Of a DNA stretch of 64,000 bases, positions 1-11,650 are shown piece by piece (within the stretch, counting starts at the first letter, position 1; each line of letters opens with the position of its first letter). Both the position numbers and the translations under genes were made by a program. The notes beneath the pieces were generated by a model, which saw only the letters and a program-made list of their open reading frames with translations, had not been told where the DNA came from and did not search any database. Source of the stretch: Gnetum montanum. Taxonomy: Eukaryota > Streptophyta > Gnetopsida > Gnetales > Gnetaceae. The DNA lies in assembly GCA_015680685.1 (NCBI GenBank), contig MNCI01033474.1:2046393-2110392 (forward strand), given 5' to 3'.

Positions 1-413
1 CATTGAATCTTGCTCTATTTCTAGTTTTCTTGTGGAACTATCTCTTTCTCTGGGGAAAATTAGGAGTAGATTGTGGAGTTGTGCTCAAATGTTTTTGCAA
101 AATTTTATTTGTTACAAGTAGGTATTATAAGGACCGCGTAGACTAGGCAGTTGAACAAAATAGGAAATTTTTCAAGAACTCACAGTACTTGGCAAAGTTG
201 GCTGAATCTCCTTAAAGTAAGTCATTTGTAGTTCACACAACACAATTGTTACATTTTACACAACCACACGCCGCAACAGCACACACACATAATCACATTA
301 ACTACTAAGTTTATTTGGAGGTATCTAGGCCTTGGTGTTGCCAGAGACCAGCAGGCACCTAAATCCTGTTCGAGGACACTCGTTGGCGGTCGCGTCCCAA
401 ATGGTCACCAACA
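1..413. mobile_element. Right end of an unidentified inserted element, probably an LTR
   Basis: The first 413 bases do not read as reverse transcriptase, yet the RT reading frame starts abruptly at about 414. The block ends in CCAACA, which fits the CA terminus of an LTR, and the next five bases ATATC would be the target duplication. CpG is more frequent here than in the adjoining pol remnant, which suggests a younger insertion. The left end lies outside the window, so neither the matching terminus nor the other TSD copy can be seen. No coding potential was recognised. Confidence 0.35.
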
Positions 414-955
414 ATATCCAGGCATTGTTATTATAGTTTCTTGGATGGTTATAGTGGCTATAAACAAATATAAATTGCTCTAGAACATCAGGCTAAGACA
501 ACATTCACGAGTGCTTGGGGAACTTCTGCATATTGTAAGATGTCATTCAATCTATGCAATGCCCTTGAAAAATTCTAACACTTGGTCCTTAGTATCTTCC
601 AATAGTAGATTGATAGTGGTGTTCAAGACTTCATGGATGACTTTTCCATCTATGGAGATACATTTGAGCAAGCCTTGGAATACCTTAAGAAAGTATTAAA
701 GAGATGTGTTTAAACAAACTTATGGCTCAACTGGTAAAAGATCCATCTCATGGTCCAAGAAGGCATTGTGCTAGGGAACTGAATTTCACAAAAAGGGATT
801 GAGGTAGACCTAGAAAAGATAAGGGTCATCCAAGGAATAACATGCCAACTAGAGATAGTTAAAGATGTTTGGTCATTCCTTGGACACACTGGATACTACT
901 GCCAATTCATAGAGAATTTCTCTAAGATCGCAAAACCATTGGTAGAGCTTACAAA
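414..955 (+). pseudogene. Athila-type reverse transcriptase fragment (copy 1)
   Basis: Decayed reverse transcriptase of a Ty3/gypsy element; in a live element it copies the RNA genome into DNA. Translated in pieces it shows FLDGYSGYKQI near 436-470 (the palm motif following the N-terminal region), then TTFTSAWGT, and the catalytic block FMDDFSIYGDTFEQAL near 632-680 with both catalytic aspartates. The following stretch contains GIVLG, then ISQKGIEV and DLEKIRVI. FMDDF with this downstream block is typical of the Athila lineage. The N-terminal RT is cut off by the block at 1-413. At least one frameshift (about 580-630) and several TAG/TAA codons at expected Gln or Trp positions break it. It continues into RNase H and integrase downstream. 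Confidence 0.85.
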
Positions 956-1400
956 GAAAGATACACCTTTCATCTAGACCAAGGAATGTCAACATGCATT
1001 CCAATAGTTAAAAGAGAAACTCATAGAAATACTAATCTTATTAGCACCAAACTAGTCCAGACCCTTGCACATCATGAAGGATGCATCTAACTATGCCTTG
1101 GGAGCAATGCTCACATAGATGGATGATAAGAAATGCCCATACTACATCCACCATGTGAGCCAAAGCATTGTGGGAGCATAATTAAATTACATTACCATGG
1201 AAAAAGAACTAATGGTTTTCGTGTATGCTCTAGAAAAGTTTAGGCACTATGTGCTTGGTAATAAAGTATTTGTGCACATTAACCATAATGCAATTTGCAT
1301 CCTCATGAACAAGTCAATGCTAAGCCCTCAATCTTGTAGGAATTCAATCTCACTCTGGTAGATCAAAAATGGACCAAGAATGTGCTCTTTAACCACCTCT
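956..1400 (+). pseudogene. RNase H fragment of Athila-type pol (copy 1)
   Basis: This follows the RT in the same order as in Ty3/gypsy pol. Readable pieces are PFI-stop-TKECQHAFQ (the thumb/connection), MKDASNYALGAML near 1075-1110 (the first RNase H aspartate), MEKELMVFVYALEKFRHYVLG near 1198-1260 (the glutamate block) and the NHNAICILMNK region. RNase H removes the RNA strand of the hybrid during reverse transcription. In-frame TAG codons stand at Trp and Gln positions (for example near 975, 1007 and 1053), consistent with C-to-T decay rather than rearrangement. It is not functional as read. Confidence 0.8.
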
Positions 1401-1600
1401 CTCACTTAAGATGGAATAATAAAGAGGAGGAGAGCCCGCTCTCTTATCAATTTACATACAAACTCCCCTTTATAAGAGCAATAAATGGAAAAGTGCTTGC
1501 AAAAACAACATGGCACAATGGCACCCTCACTTATATTCTTACTCAGGAGATGCAACATAATATTGACTTTAGAAATAAGAAATAATTTCTTCATCAAGCC

Positions 1601-2240
1601 AAATACTTCATGGAAATCAATAAACACCTCTACAAGGTGTGCGTCGATGGCTTGATTCGTTGGTGTGTCCCTGACGAAGATCAACTATGTGTACTCCAAG
1701 ATGCTCACGAAGGGCCTTGTAGAGGACACTATGTAGGGAGATGCATAACCATAAAAATCTTGATGGCAGGATACTATTGGCCTACAATCTTCAGGGATGT
1801 TCGCCAGTTTGTCCAATCTTGTGAAAGTTGTCAACAAGATGGGGGGATGACTACTTGCATGGAAGGTCCTCAATAGTGGATTTAACCACTAGAACCTTTT
1901 GACCTATGGGGCGTTGACTTCATGGATCCCATCACACCCATGTCTAATGGAAAGGAATATATTATCATAGCAGTTGACTATTGTACAAAATGGGTAGAAG
2001 TAACAGTTGTTACTGATTGTACATTGTCCACTACTACTAGATTTATACAAAAAAATATTGTAAATAGGTTTGGGGTGCCACATTCACTAATTTTTGATAA
2101 TGAAATTCATTTCATGGATGCCACTTTTAGAAATTTAATGTAATGCTTAGGGGTTGAACATAAATTAACAACACCCTATCATCCCCAAGCCAATGATCAA
2201 GTAGAGGTAACCAACCAAGAAATCACAAAAATACTATCAC
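1601..2240 (+). pseudogene. Integrase fragment of Athila-type pol (copy 1)
   Basis: The zinc-binding HHCC module reads AHEGPCRGH then CESC (about 1710-1840), and the catalytic core GVDFMDP, then IFDNE, then QVEVTN (about 1912-2215). The D, D and E residues are all still present, and the second Asp and the Glu are separated by 35 residues, the canonical D,D-35-E spacing. One TAA lies between them near 2141. The C-terminal GPY/F domain present in copy 2 is missing: after TNQEITKIL the sequence jumps to the post-pol noncoding block at about 2235, so copy 1 has a deletion there. In a live element integrase inserts the cDNA into the chromosome. Confidence 0.85.
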
Positions 2241-4444
2241 GTTCCATTTTTTGGATCTCCTCATTCCAACTCAGTTGTGGGGGAGATGGACATCCATGCT
2301 AACAATCCACATGGCTTCTTAGTTTTTCTACTTTTTATTTTCAACGTTTTTGATTTTACAAGTTATTTATTTCAAAAAATTTTAATTTTCAAATTTTTCT
2401 ATGTTTACACCATCATTAGTACCTTTGAACCTATCTTGACTATTTAAAATTTTCTTATATATTTGACTTTGTTTGGTTTTTTCCAAGTGTGATATTTTCT
2501 CATTTTTGCTAATAAAATTACTTTATTGCCATAGGACACAGTGCCACTATTACTATTTACTAATGAGGGTTTATGCTTAATGTTGTGATTGTCAATGTTT
2601 GGTTTCTATTTTTGAATCTTGATATCTAATGACTTTGACATGGTTTATTTTTTATGGAATAGGTAGTAAGTCCATGTCATTTTTCCATCTAATAAACTCT
2701 ATGATTTTCCTTGTTTTGGAATTTTGAGGTTCCTTCCATTAAAAAAAAAATTTAATCAATTGGTAACCATGGTAGTGCTAGAATTAGGGAGGATTCAAAG
2801 GTTTGAAAAGTTTGTGACTTCAAGAAGACTCAATACTCCTTGTACTCTTCTACTTGCTTGAGTGCTTCATTTTTTTCATAGACTTCTTACCATTCCATTC
2901 CAACCACTAATAGAAATCCAAATAAAGTCTTTGCATGGTGTGGTTTCCATCCAAAAATCCAAAAAAAATGATAGGAATTCAAAGCAGACCCCTTAGACTT
3001 AATCAATGAATAAGTCCTTACATGGTGTTGTTTCCTTTTCAAAAAAAAAACACAATGGGAATTCAAAGCACATCCCTTGAACAAATAAACAGGCTATTAG
3101 CACTGGTTATGAGACTTGAAAGATATGCACCTATGTCTAAAGGTCCCCTCTAACTAAGGCCCTCTCTCACTTCCTACTTCTCTCTTTTCTTCTCCTTATA
3201 GAATAGTGGTGGTTTTGTGAAAGCACTTTAGTGTCTCATGTGGGTGGATCAATCTTAGGATGGTGATGCAAAGTCATTGGAAGCAGATGGTTTTGGTTTG
3301 GACTAAGGATAGATCTTCTCAAGTTATTTTAAACACAATTTCCACAAGGGACTTCTTATGACCTCAATTTGGAATTCCATTCCACATTCTCTATCATCCA
3401 TCTATGCTACCATAACTTACCTCACTGCTAGATTCTATGTTATGCTCTATGTCTTGGTCTGATGTATTTGAATTTTTGGATATATTCTTTTTGGTTGGTC
3501 CTTAACTTTTCACGACAATTAATCAACTATGGGGTCTATGGACTCCTTAGTTGAGGTTATGCAAGGAAAACAAGGGCATGAGCCTACTACAAGGAGGACC
3601 CACTTATATAGCTCTTAGTTTTATTAGTTAAGCTTGCTTACTTTTGACATTACTACAATCCTATCTTTCACATATTTCATTATGTATTTTGCTTAGTGCT
3701 CCTTAACCTTTTATTTCATTCATCTCCTGAATCAAATTTTCTCCATTTTTTGAAATTTATGAGCTTCAACATCCTCTTCTCATGTTTTCATACTATTCTT
3801 AGTCTTTTAAGCTTTCATTTGATCTCAATTTCATTCAAAAACTCTTTGTATTTTGCAAGTTTGACCAAAGTTAATGGTCATTTATGGTGGTCAATAGTTA
3901 TGTCAATTAGGCCTCATCGATGCAACTGACTATTTCGATGAGGCCCCATCGATGAGGCCTTGTTGATGTAATGCAAAAATCCTATATATGCCACTAAGCA
4001 ATTAGGAAATTTTTGTCATTTGTTCATAACACAGGGAATTTTTACAACTTTTCAAAGCCCAAAACCTTCCAGAGCCCTTCACTTTCCAACTATTTGTCCA
4101 AAACACTTTGTTCTTTGACTCTGCACTTATCAAAGGAAAGAACTTTATTGTAGGGCTCATAAACCTTAAGGTTTTTGATGAAGTTTTCTTGAAAATTTTT
4201 CTAACTCCCCCAAAGGGTTAATAACCTTAATAATATAGAAACATCAATTTTTCAAAGATTAACCCTTTCAACAACCTTTGGAATAATTTATTAATAATAA
4301 CACATAAATAAGTAATAATTGGAATAATTAAATTAGTCATAATCACAACTTAGCCAAAGTTTAACTATCCTTAAGAGATAAAGGTATCATAATTACTTCA
4401 TGTTACATAATGATTGCTAACCCATGGTCTCATTGTGATTATAG
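2241..4444 (+). other. Post-pol, pre-ORF3 noncoding region of copy 1
   Basis: About 2.2 kb without a credible reading frame. It aligns by eye, block by block, with 46150-48190 of copy 2 and partly with 20549-21360 of copy 3, so it is part of the element. Landmarks are a purine-rich GTGGGGGAGATGG near 2277-2289 (also at 46197-46209) and a conserved block near 3530-3600 (also at 47300-47400 and 20900-20990). A U3-like segment near 3890-4000 is listed separately. The region ends in a splice-acceptor-like sequence directly before the ORF3 start codon. Confidence 0.6.
3890..4000 (+). promoter_or_regulatory. U3-like internal segment with TATA-like box, upstream of ORF3
   Basis: TAGGCCTCATCGATGCA at 3908-3924 is repeated exactly in the U3 of the same element's 3' LTR at 7504-7520. 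Further ATCGATGAGGCC copies follow, and then CTATATATGCC near 3981 as a TATA-like box. The equivalent place in copy 2 (about 47650-47755) has a similar run of GACATGATC/CATCAATG motifs followed by a long TATATA stretch. I infer an internal promoter derived from U3 that could drive the third ORF. There is no direct evidence of transcription. Confidence 0.45.
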
Positions 4445-7201
4445 ATGGCACCAAAATCAAAATGCTTGTAGAAAGGAGAACCCTCTTAGCCAAGGGAGAA
4501 GCAGCCCAGAGCTGGAAGGGGCAAACAAGAATAGGACCAATAACCATCAGAGTCAACCCATGCAATGAGACCTCTTCATGAGGAGCTTGAAGTGGAATTT
4601 GTTCAATAGATTTCAAAAGAAGAAGTGCCCATAGAACAATCGCAATGAGGAGAAGTTCCTGGACCTACACCAAGGCTTGACGTTACTTTAACTCAAGCCT
4701 ACCTTAACATCATTATGTCCCAAGAAGTTCAAAACTTAGTTTCTTAACAGATCAACTTTGGCCCATTCCTAGAGAAAGCTCTAGCAAATGTCAAGACTCA
4801 ACTACAAACTTCTCCCATGTGGCCAATCATCATGTCTAGTGGGGAGTGGTACTTGGAAGAGACATATCTCTTTTGGAGCAATCAAAGGCTAGGCTCACAA
4901 TTAAGATCAAGGACATTCAAGTGTCCTACTTAGCAAACGCTATTGTGTAGGCACTGGAGTTACTTGACATTGGAACATAATTGGTAGAACTATCAACAAA
5001 AGGTGATCCTAAGGCTAAAAATAAGTGGACTTAGTAGTGCTATAGGGTTGACCTTAAGGAGTATGGCACACTCACATTGGCTGAGTGCATCTATTTCAAA
5101 ATTGTGGCCTATCACCTCAATCCAATAATGAGGCAAAGCAAGGTAACTACCTTCTTTGCTTGAGCATGCATCACTCTAAGAAAGAAATATCACATCAACC
5201 TTCCACAACTGATCTACTTAGAGATCAAGAAGCATTTCAAAGAAAATGAAGGTGGAAGGAAAATCCTACCCTTTCCATGCCTCATCTAAAAACTTTGTAA
5301 AAGGGTAAGAATCATCTACTACTCCAATGATATAATCACGCATGCTCCTTTGGCCTCATGATCTGAGATCATGAAAGAAAAGATGTCAATGATGGCCCAA
5401 GAAGAGGAGTAGTTGCCAACACTTCCCACTTAAGAAACAACACTAGAAGCCCACCTAGCCATTCAGCACTTGCACAAAATTTGAGAATAGCTCTTATGTG
5501 AGCAAGAGCAACATGTAGGAATAGGTAGTGCAAACCCATCTATGTATCAACCAACAATGAGTCACCTTCATGAGGTGGCATGAGCAATTAGCCAAATGGA
5601 GAGGGGTGGATCAATTTTCTCTACCTAATTAATGCAATTGCCCACAAAGTTGGATCCCAATGCCCGAGAGATGACAATGGCCTTATCTCAACATCATCTA
5701 TTCCTAGAAATCTCTACAAATTCTACCACCTTCTTAGTGCATTTGGAGGAAGATGAAGGGGCAACTATCTTGGTGATGCAACACCAATGGTAGAAAATAG
5801 TAGTTGAAGTTGTTGCTAAGCATGTAGTTGAAGCACTAAATGCACCTGCAGTGTCTGTACTAGACATATTTGCACTTTGAGATGTGTAGACATCCATAAG
5901 AATGGTTAATAAAATATTGAATGTATCCTAACATGAAGAATTGTTGGATCAACTAGTGGGGACTAGGCAACTGATTCTGAATATCTTTGATTTTTCAAAA
6001 AACATCACCATAACCTAGTCGAAGCTACTGGATGGAAGGGGCAAATGCATCATTTTAGAGGGGAAACTCAAAATGGCTCAAGTACAAAATTAATTCTTGA
6101 TCTTGGAGGTTGCTAAACTATGTTCCCACCTTGCTAATCCCGCAATCCTCAACCTAGCAGTAATAAGAGGTAAAGCTTTCTAATAGCTTCAGGAATGATT
6201 TAGGAAAGCTGAGGAGGAGGCAATAATGACCAAATTTAACCAATCCATAGTAGAAGACAAAACATACTCAATTTAAAAGGACTTAGTTTAGATGTGTTAG
6301 GAGAACAAGGCTCTAACCACACAGAATCATCACCTAGACAATGTTGATTCCTAGAAGGAACAAATGTAAGAATATATTCATTAATAGTAGGATCAGTGTG
6401 CTAGGGTGAACACCAAATTGAGGAGATTGGCCATAAAGAATCAAAATCTATCAATGGAGGAAGTTCATGCCATTGAGATTACCACCTAGAACTCCAAATG
6501 ACAAAGGAAAAAATAAATGAAGCCCTCCAACAACTCCAATAAGGAAGAGAAGTTTGACACCTGATCATTGATAGGATTGATGCCTATAGCAAAGTGAAGA
6601 TCTAACTAAAGGAGTTGTAAATCGAAAAAATGATAGAATACATGAAGTTGTCCAATCTTCATTATGAAAACTTGGTAATTTTGATTGTCGAATGGCCATA
6701 ATCAAAGTTAGAAAAATAAGTTGCTAGCTCATATTTTCTATATGAGGTAAAGTTCAAGCACCACAAAGACACCAAGCAAAAGCTTGAGACTACAAATGCT
6801 GAACTCAAAGTTTTCAAAACATGGTTCATAGATCAACGATCAACTATTGAGAACCTAGTCAAATGGATGAATGATTACTAGGAGCTGAAGGACATAGTTA
6901 GAGCATTCAACATTGAATGCAAATAATTCACTACTTGATTCATTAATGCAAAGGAGTTATTTCTAGTAATGCCATGTCCCTAGGATGTACTATTCTAACC
7001 TACATTGGGGAAGCTACATGGATGATGCATGATCCAAAAAGTAAGGAGGAGAAAATGAAAGCACTGTTTGATGCTTTTTGCCTCCCACCTGAAGTTGCAA
7101 TAGTAGCAGGATAGTGGTAACCACCTCGACCACTACCTATGCATAAAGTTGGTGAAGGTCCCTCGGAACCTTAGGAGCCACCACCAATTAGGACCATCTG
7201 A
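4445..7201 (+). pseudogene. Degenerate third ORF (ORF3) of Athila-type element, copy 1
   Basis: Unknown protein in the position where Athila elements carry an extra, sometimes envelope-like, ORF. The span from ATG 4445 to the TGA ending at 7201 is 919 codons. It aligns with 48191-51043 of copy 2, including a shared C-terminus reading RTI-stop. The frame is broken by many TAG/TAA codons and some frameshifts. Readable parts include a WYLEETYLFW block near 4850, an AYHLNP...INLPQLIYLEI block near 5110-5235 that resembles the putative plant transposon domain of other plant elements (weak), and a long Lys/Glu/Leu-rich second half suggesting coiled coil. I see no signal peptide or membrane segment, which argues against a classic envelope. 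The function is unknown. Confidence 0.6.
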
Positions 7202-7432
7202 TCTTCTCCATCAAACTTCATGTCATCAAGGAACATGCTATCCAATTTTGAAGAGTTGTGTCATGGTGTTCAATTTTGTGTCTTGAACAGTATCATTCTT
7301 GTAATGTGTTGATCCGTATAGCCAGGAACTCCTTTTTTTTTCAAGTTAGTTTGTTTTGTTAGTGAAAAATTAGTCAATATTTCCATACCTTTCCAATTTT
7401 GTAAAAGAACTTGAGGATGAGTTTTCATTCAA

Positions 7433-7443
7433 TCATGGGGGTA
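7433..7443 (+). promoter_or_regulatory. Polypurine tract (PPT) of copy 1
   Basis: TCATGGGGGTA lies immediately before the LTR start TGATGAG, where plus-strand DNA synthesis is primed in LTR retrotransposons. The same 11-mer stands at the same place in copy 3 (21723-21733). Copy 2 has a decayed TGTGGAGGTA. Confidence 0.7.
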
Positions 7444-8306
7444 TGATGAGTTGTAGTTCAGTTGGTTGCATTGAAGAGGCCTTGTCAACATAGCCTCATC
7501 AACTAGGCCTCATCGATGCATCATATCATGCATCAATAAGGCCGCATCAATGTAGCATCTACATACAGTTATAATTATGGATCTACTAGCTACATTTATA
7601 ATAGCAGAGATTTTCTAGTAGTGAAGCTCTTATAGTTTGCTTTTTTAAAAGTTATAATTTTACTCCCAAGTGCCTGCATCAGGAGTCATTGAGTGTATGA
7701 ATCTTTATTTAAGCATTGTTGCACCTGAGCATAATAGTGTGTGTAGCAATAAAGATAAACTTTTTGATAAACCTTGTAGCATTTTGGATAGATTAAATAT
7801 TTTATTTATGCATTTAATGTTTTCAATTATTTATTAAATTTTTTTAATTATTTATTTAATATTTTCCAGTAATCAAGTTTATGAGGAAATTAAATAAGAT
7901 AAGCTAGATACCAGTAGCGTTATTTCTTGGTACACCTAGTAGCATAGCACTTGGTCACCTAGTAGTGGGTACGTGGGTTCAAGATATGTACGGAAAGTGG
8001 GACTGTATGCTTATGTTAGGACTAGTTAGACATTAGTTAATTAGTTAGTCCAATCACTTTATTTTTCTTTAATCACCAAAACCATAAAATACAAAATGAT
8101 AAAAATTAGATGCCTCAATTACACTTAACCATATTAGTGTACGTCACAAGTGTAATTGGGAAGAAAATGATTGACCTTAAGGCAAGATTCACTTCCTAGA
8201 AGATTAGTGCACTAGAAATGATCAATTTAAATAGAATCCAATCAGATTGTGCATGAATGCTTTGTAATTTGTATGGTTGGGCATAGGGGTACCTCGCTGC
8301 TCATCA
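7444..8306 (+). repeat. 3' LTR of Athila-type copy 1
   Basis: 863 bp starting TGATGAG and ending CTCATCA, matching the termini of the other LTRs of the family. Internal landmarks shared with the LTRs at 41698-42540 and 51288-52187 are CATCAATG/CATCGATG repeats in U3, a block around GGAGTCATTGAGTGTATGAATC, AATAAAGATAAACTTTTTGATAAACCTTG (the polyadenylation-signal region), and GGGTACCTCGCTGCTCATCA at the end. The five bases after it, CTACG, should be the target duplication; the partner lies outside the window. Confidence 0.8.
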
Positions 8307-9479
8307 CTACGTAATTATAGTATCTTTAATTTTATGTTATAATTTCCTTGCACTCTATGGTTTGGAACCAAAGTCTAAGTATTGTATTTACAAGTATTAA
8401 ATTCTCTTGTTTAAAAATATTAAATTCTAATAAATATTATGTATTTATTTTTATTAAAAAAATTTCAATGCCCTACATTTGTACATGCATCCTTAGTACT
8501 CTATTAAATATTTAGGCTTTAATTTGTTTTAAAAATTATATATATTTGTAGATATTATTAATGCTTCTTAATAATATGAAGACCTTTGTTTGGGTGACAT
8601 AACCAAGGTTACTATTTACTTCTAATTTTTTAATTTAAGTTAACAAATATATATATTTTGATAATAAATAAGCACTGTAAATTCTAGCATTATTTTATAA
8701 TAATATTAGAAAATTAACATGATGTGGATTCATAGTTTATTTTGATGTTTAGTAATAATTTTTTAATTTTAAATATGTAATTAATTAAAATACATCAAAA
8801 TTGAGAGTTTTCTAATCATACTCAAATTTAGTCGACCAACTCATTTTTACACCTAGAGTATAGATCTACAATTAGCTTTTCAATTTAAGGTTTATATTTT
8901 AAGATTTTAATCTTAAAAAAAATTAAAAAGGTACTTAGTGGGACCATATTTTTCTTAATTCAATTCATATATTAATTTCTAGCATAGTAGGTATGACATG
9001 TTTGTGCTCATTATGATCAACTTGACATTTGTAAAATATTGGATGGATAAATAGTTTAGTATCAATGATTTTTACAGATAAATTATAGGAAATATGGAAA
9101 ATACACAAAAGGCCAAAAATAAATTAGAAACCCTAATAAGATATAAACTAAAATGTTATTTAAAATAAGACAAAAAGGTGGAGTCATGGGAAAAGTCAAT
9201 CTGGGATGGTAATGTATGCTCATGACATGCTAATGATGACATCTATTTTATTTCTATATAAATTATCCACTTCATATTAATGGTTGGAAAAAGGATAAAG
9301 GACTTATTTTATAAGGGTCATGTGGCTCTCTTGAGTGTTGTCAATTTCATATATCTACTCCCTCATGAGAGCTTCCTTGTCCAAGTCAAGTAGAAATGAT
9401 GCCATAAATAAAAAATATTTTTAAATAATGGGTTGTCTATTCTTTGCCCATTGTGTAAAATGTTATGCACAAGTCTTTA
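8307..9479. other. AT-rich spacer, nothing recognised
   Basis: Very AT-rich sequence with short homopolymer runs and no frame of note on either strand. I see no LTR terminus, RNA gene or tandem repeat that I can defend. Confidence 0.6.
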
Positions 9480-9505
9480 CCCAAGCCCTAAGGCCTCCTC
9501 GATCC

Positions 9506-9514
9506 TATAAATAG
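9506..9514 (+). promoter_or_regulatory. TATA box candidate in an LTR-like or promoter-like block
   Basis: TATAAATAG is followed by a purine-rich leader (AAGGAAGGAGAGAC...) and preceded by a GC-richer stretch (CCAAGCCCTAAGGCCTCCTCGATC). This arrangement is usual for plant core promoters and retrotransposon U3/R borders. Downstream to about 10900 I find only short frames. It may be part of an unassigned LTR. Confidence 0.35.
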
Positions 9515-10929
9515 AGGGGTTATTTCCTGTCATTTTCACTTTTGACCAAGGAAGGAGAGACTATGTTAGTTGGAGGGATGAGGAGTTGAGGAGAGAAGAG
9601 GAAGAGTGGTTGTTCCTTACATGTCCTTAGCCATCTCTTAGGTTGTCTTGAGTCTTTTTGTAGGTTCTTGGGAGGTGGATTTTGCTACTGTTGTTGGAGG
9701 ATTTTGGGATAGATATTTGGGGACTACTTGGATAATTGAATGGACTATTTTCTCAAATTTTGTGAGGGATTTTAACATCACATTGAACTTGCAATTTGAA
9801 GTTAATTTTTTGAGGATATTGGTTGGATAACAACCAAAATTTGAGGTGTCTTCTCCCTCCCTAAATTGGTTAAGCTCACCTTTAAAAGTGTGTACTTCAA
9901 ATCCTTATTTTACAAATTTTTTTGTAGGTGTTTGAAGATGTATTGGCTTAGAAAACTAAGGATTATTTCATGAGGGCATGTTGGATTTCTTGTGAGTTGT
10001 GAGTCATGCATGGAGTCTCTCATGTGTCTTGGATTTGATTTTTGGTATGCATATTTTGGGTTTATGAGCTAGCATTTTCTTGTGTCATGTGCACTTGGTA
10101 TTTCATGTTCTTGTGATAATTTTTGTTTTATGAAAGAAATGCCACCCATCATTCTTTCCAAGGCTAGTGACCTCTTATGTGGGCTACAAGTGCTTAGTTC
10201 TTGGAGGTGCTTGATAGTGTTAGTTCCTACCATTTTATCCATCCTTGATGTTCTTCTTATATGTGCTACAAGATGTTATAGGCTTGGAAAGACTTGAAGT
10301 AGCTAGCTAGATGGCCAAAGGATCTATTAAGTACTTATTTTAATACTAAAAATAAAGCTATGTATATTCAAAATTTTTCTTGTCCTTTTTTAAGTGCACA
10401 TGTTCAATTTTTTTGATCATTTTTAGGATAGTTTTGAGTGATTTCTAGGAGATTTTTCATGTGCCAAACCATTGTTAAATGTTCCTTTGTCCAAGCCTAC
10501 ATTTTTCTCAATTGAAAGCATGAAAGGTTGGAAAATTTATTAGTGAAGATGTCAATTTTTGGAACCATGTTAATCCATCATGATGTTCAAACATAGTATA
10601 TATCATGTTTTATTGTTGTTTCTCCTTTCCATATTGAACATGAGCACATAATTTTTTGTTTCTTTCTTACTCATAAAATCAAAATTTTGATTTTTAAACA
10701 ATGCTAGTATGGAGATTTCCATTGTTCTTTCCCTATTTGTTATTATCTAGAAGTTACTATTTCTAATTTAGTATATCATAGAAAAATTATAAATGACAAT
10801 CATCCGTCTTTTTTTTTTTTTTTGAAGAAAAGGAAATTTAGAGATTTTATATTCTCTATTTAAACCTAAGAAATTAGGAAAAATATGGATTGTTGCTATT
10901 ATTATTATTATTGTCAGCTAGTAATCTTT
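9515..10929. other. Unassigned noncoding sequence after the TATA candidate
   Basis: Only short, unconvincing frames occur. A T-run lies near 10808-10824 and an (ATT)n microsatellite near 10896-10914. It could be the R/U5 and leader of a lost retrotransposon. Confidence 0.4.
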
Positions 10930-11650
10930 TTCCTAGATGCTCTCTCCTAATTCCTAATATTGTAGAGCCTAAAAGATATCTTAGGCTAGGAGAAAAATGA
11001 GGACCAAGAACTTGGAATGAGGATGTAGCACTTGGAAAATTTGATCACTGGAAGAATTGAAAATCCTAGGGACAACAACCTAACCTTCAATCCCAAGGAC
11101 CTTTGAGAAACAAGATTCAAGGTACCCTAGACAGCTTGGTCAATCACCTAGGAACTTAAGAAGTGTAAATGGATAAAATAAAATTACAAATTCAATAGAA
11201 AATAAACATATAATTGAACTTGGAATAAAATTTGCACTACAAATAACTAGAAAAATTTATTAAAGTAGCAAAAATGCTCAATGTTTATAGTTCAAAAAAG
11301 GTATAGATTATGTGCTTAAATAAACAAGAAGCCTGTTTAGATGGAGCTTGAAGCCTGTTCAAGCTGGTAGGTTATACTATGCGGTCAAAATCCATGATCT
11401 AGGAACTTCCCAACTATAATCATTCAAAACTTCTTATTGGTTTTCATTCAAATCTAAAACTTTGGATATTGGTGCTGTAAACAGTGGTGTAAGCTCTTGT
11501 TCCAATGGTATTACACCAATGGTCTCTGGTGCTCAACGTAGATGCCAAATGGAATTCAAGTGCTCAAGGTTGAAAAAGGCTACTTATTGCAAAGGTTCAA
11601 AATGTAAAAATGTTTTGGAATAAAATCTTTTAGGAACCTAATCATGGTGT
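10930..11650. repeat. Dispersed repeat, related to 60800-61520
   Basis: Several blocks occur in the same order in both places: GGAAGA..TTGAAAAT, ACCTTTGAGAAACAAGATTCAAGGT followed by a CCTAGGAACTTA..AAATG block, a long A-rich stretch with CAAATATAAATT-like sequence, and CTCAATG..TCAAGG. The match is patchy by eye and I give no percentage. It lies just 3' of the minus-strand Tat-like integrase, so it may be LTR or 3' UTR of that family. Confidence 0.4.

Noticed and set aside
4445-7201. ORF3 as a retroviral-type envelope gene
   Set aside because: No signal peptide, no membrane segment and no cysteine pattern of an envelope could be seen; position alone is not enough.
9648-9830. Plus-strand 60-codon frame after the TATA candidate
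   Set aside because: Too short, no domain, in probable LTR or leader sequence.
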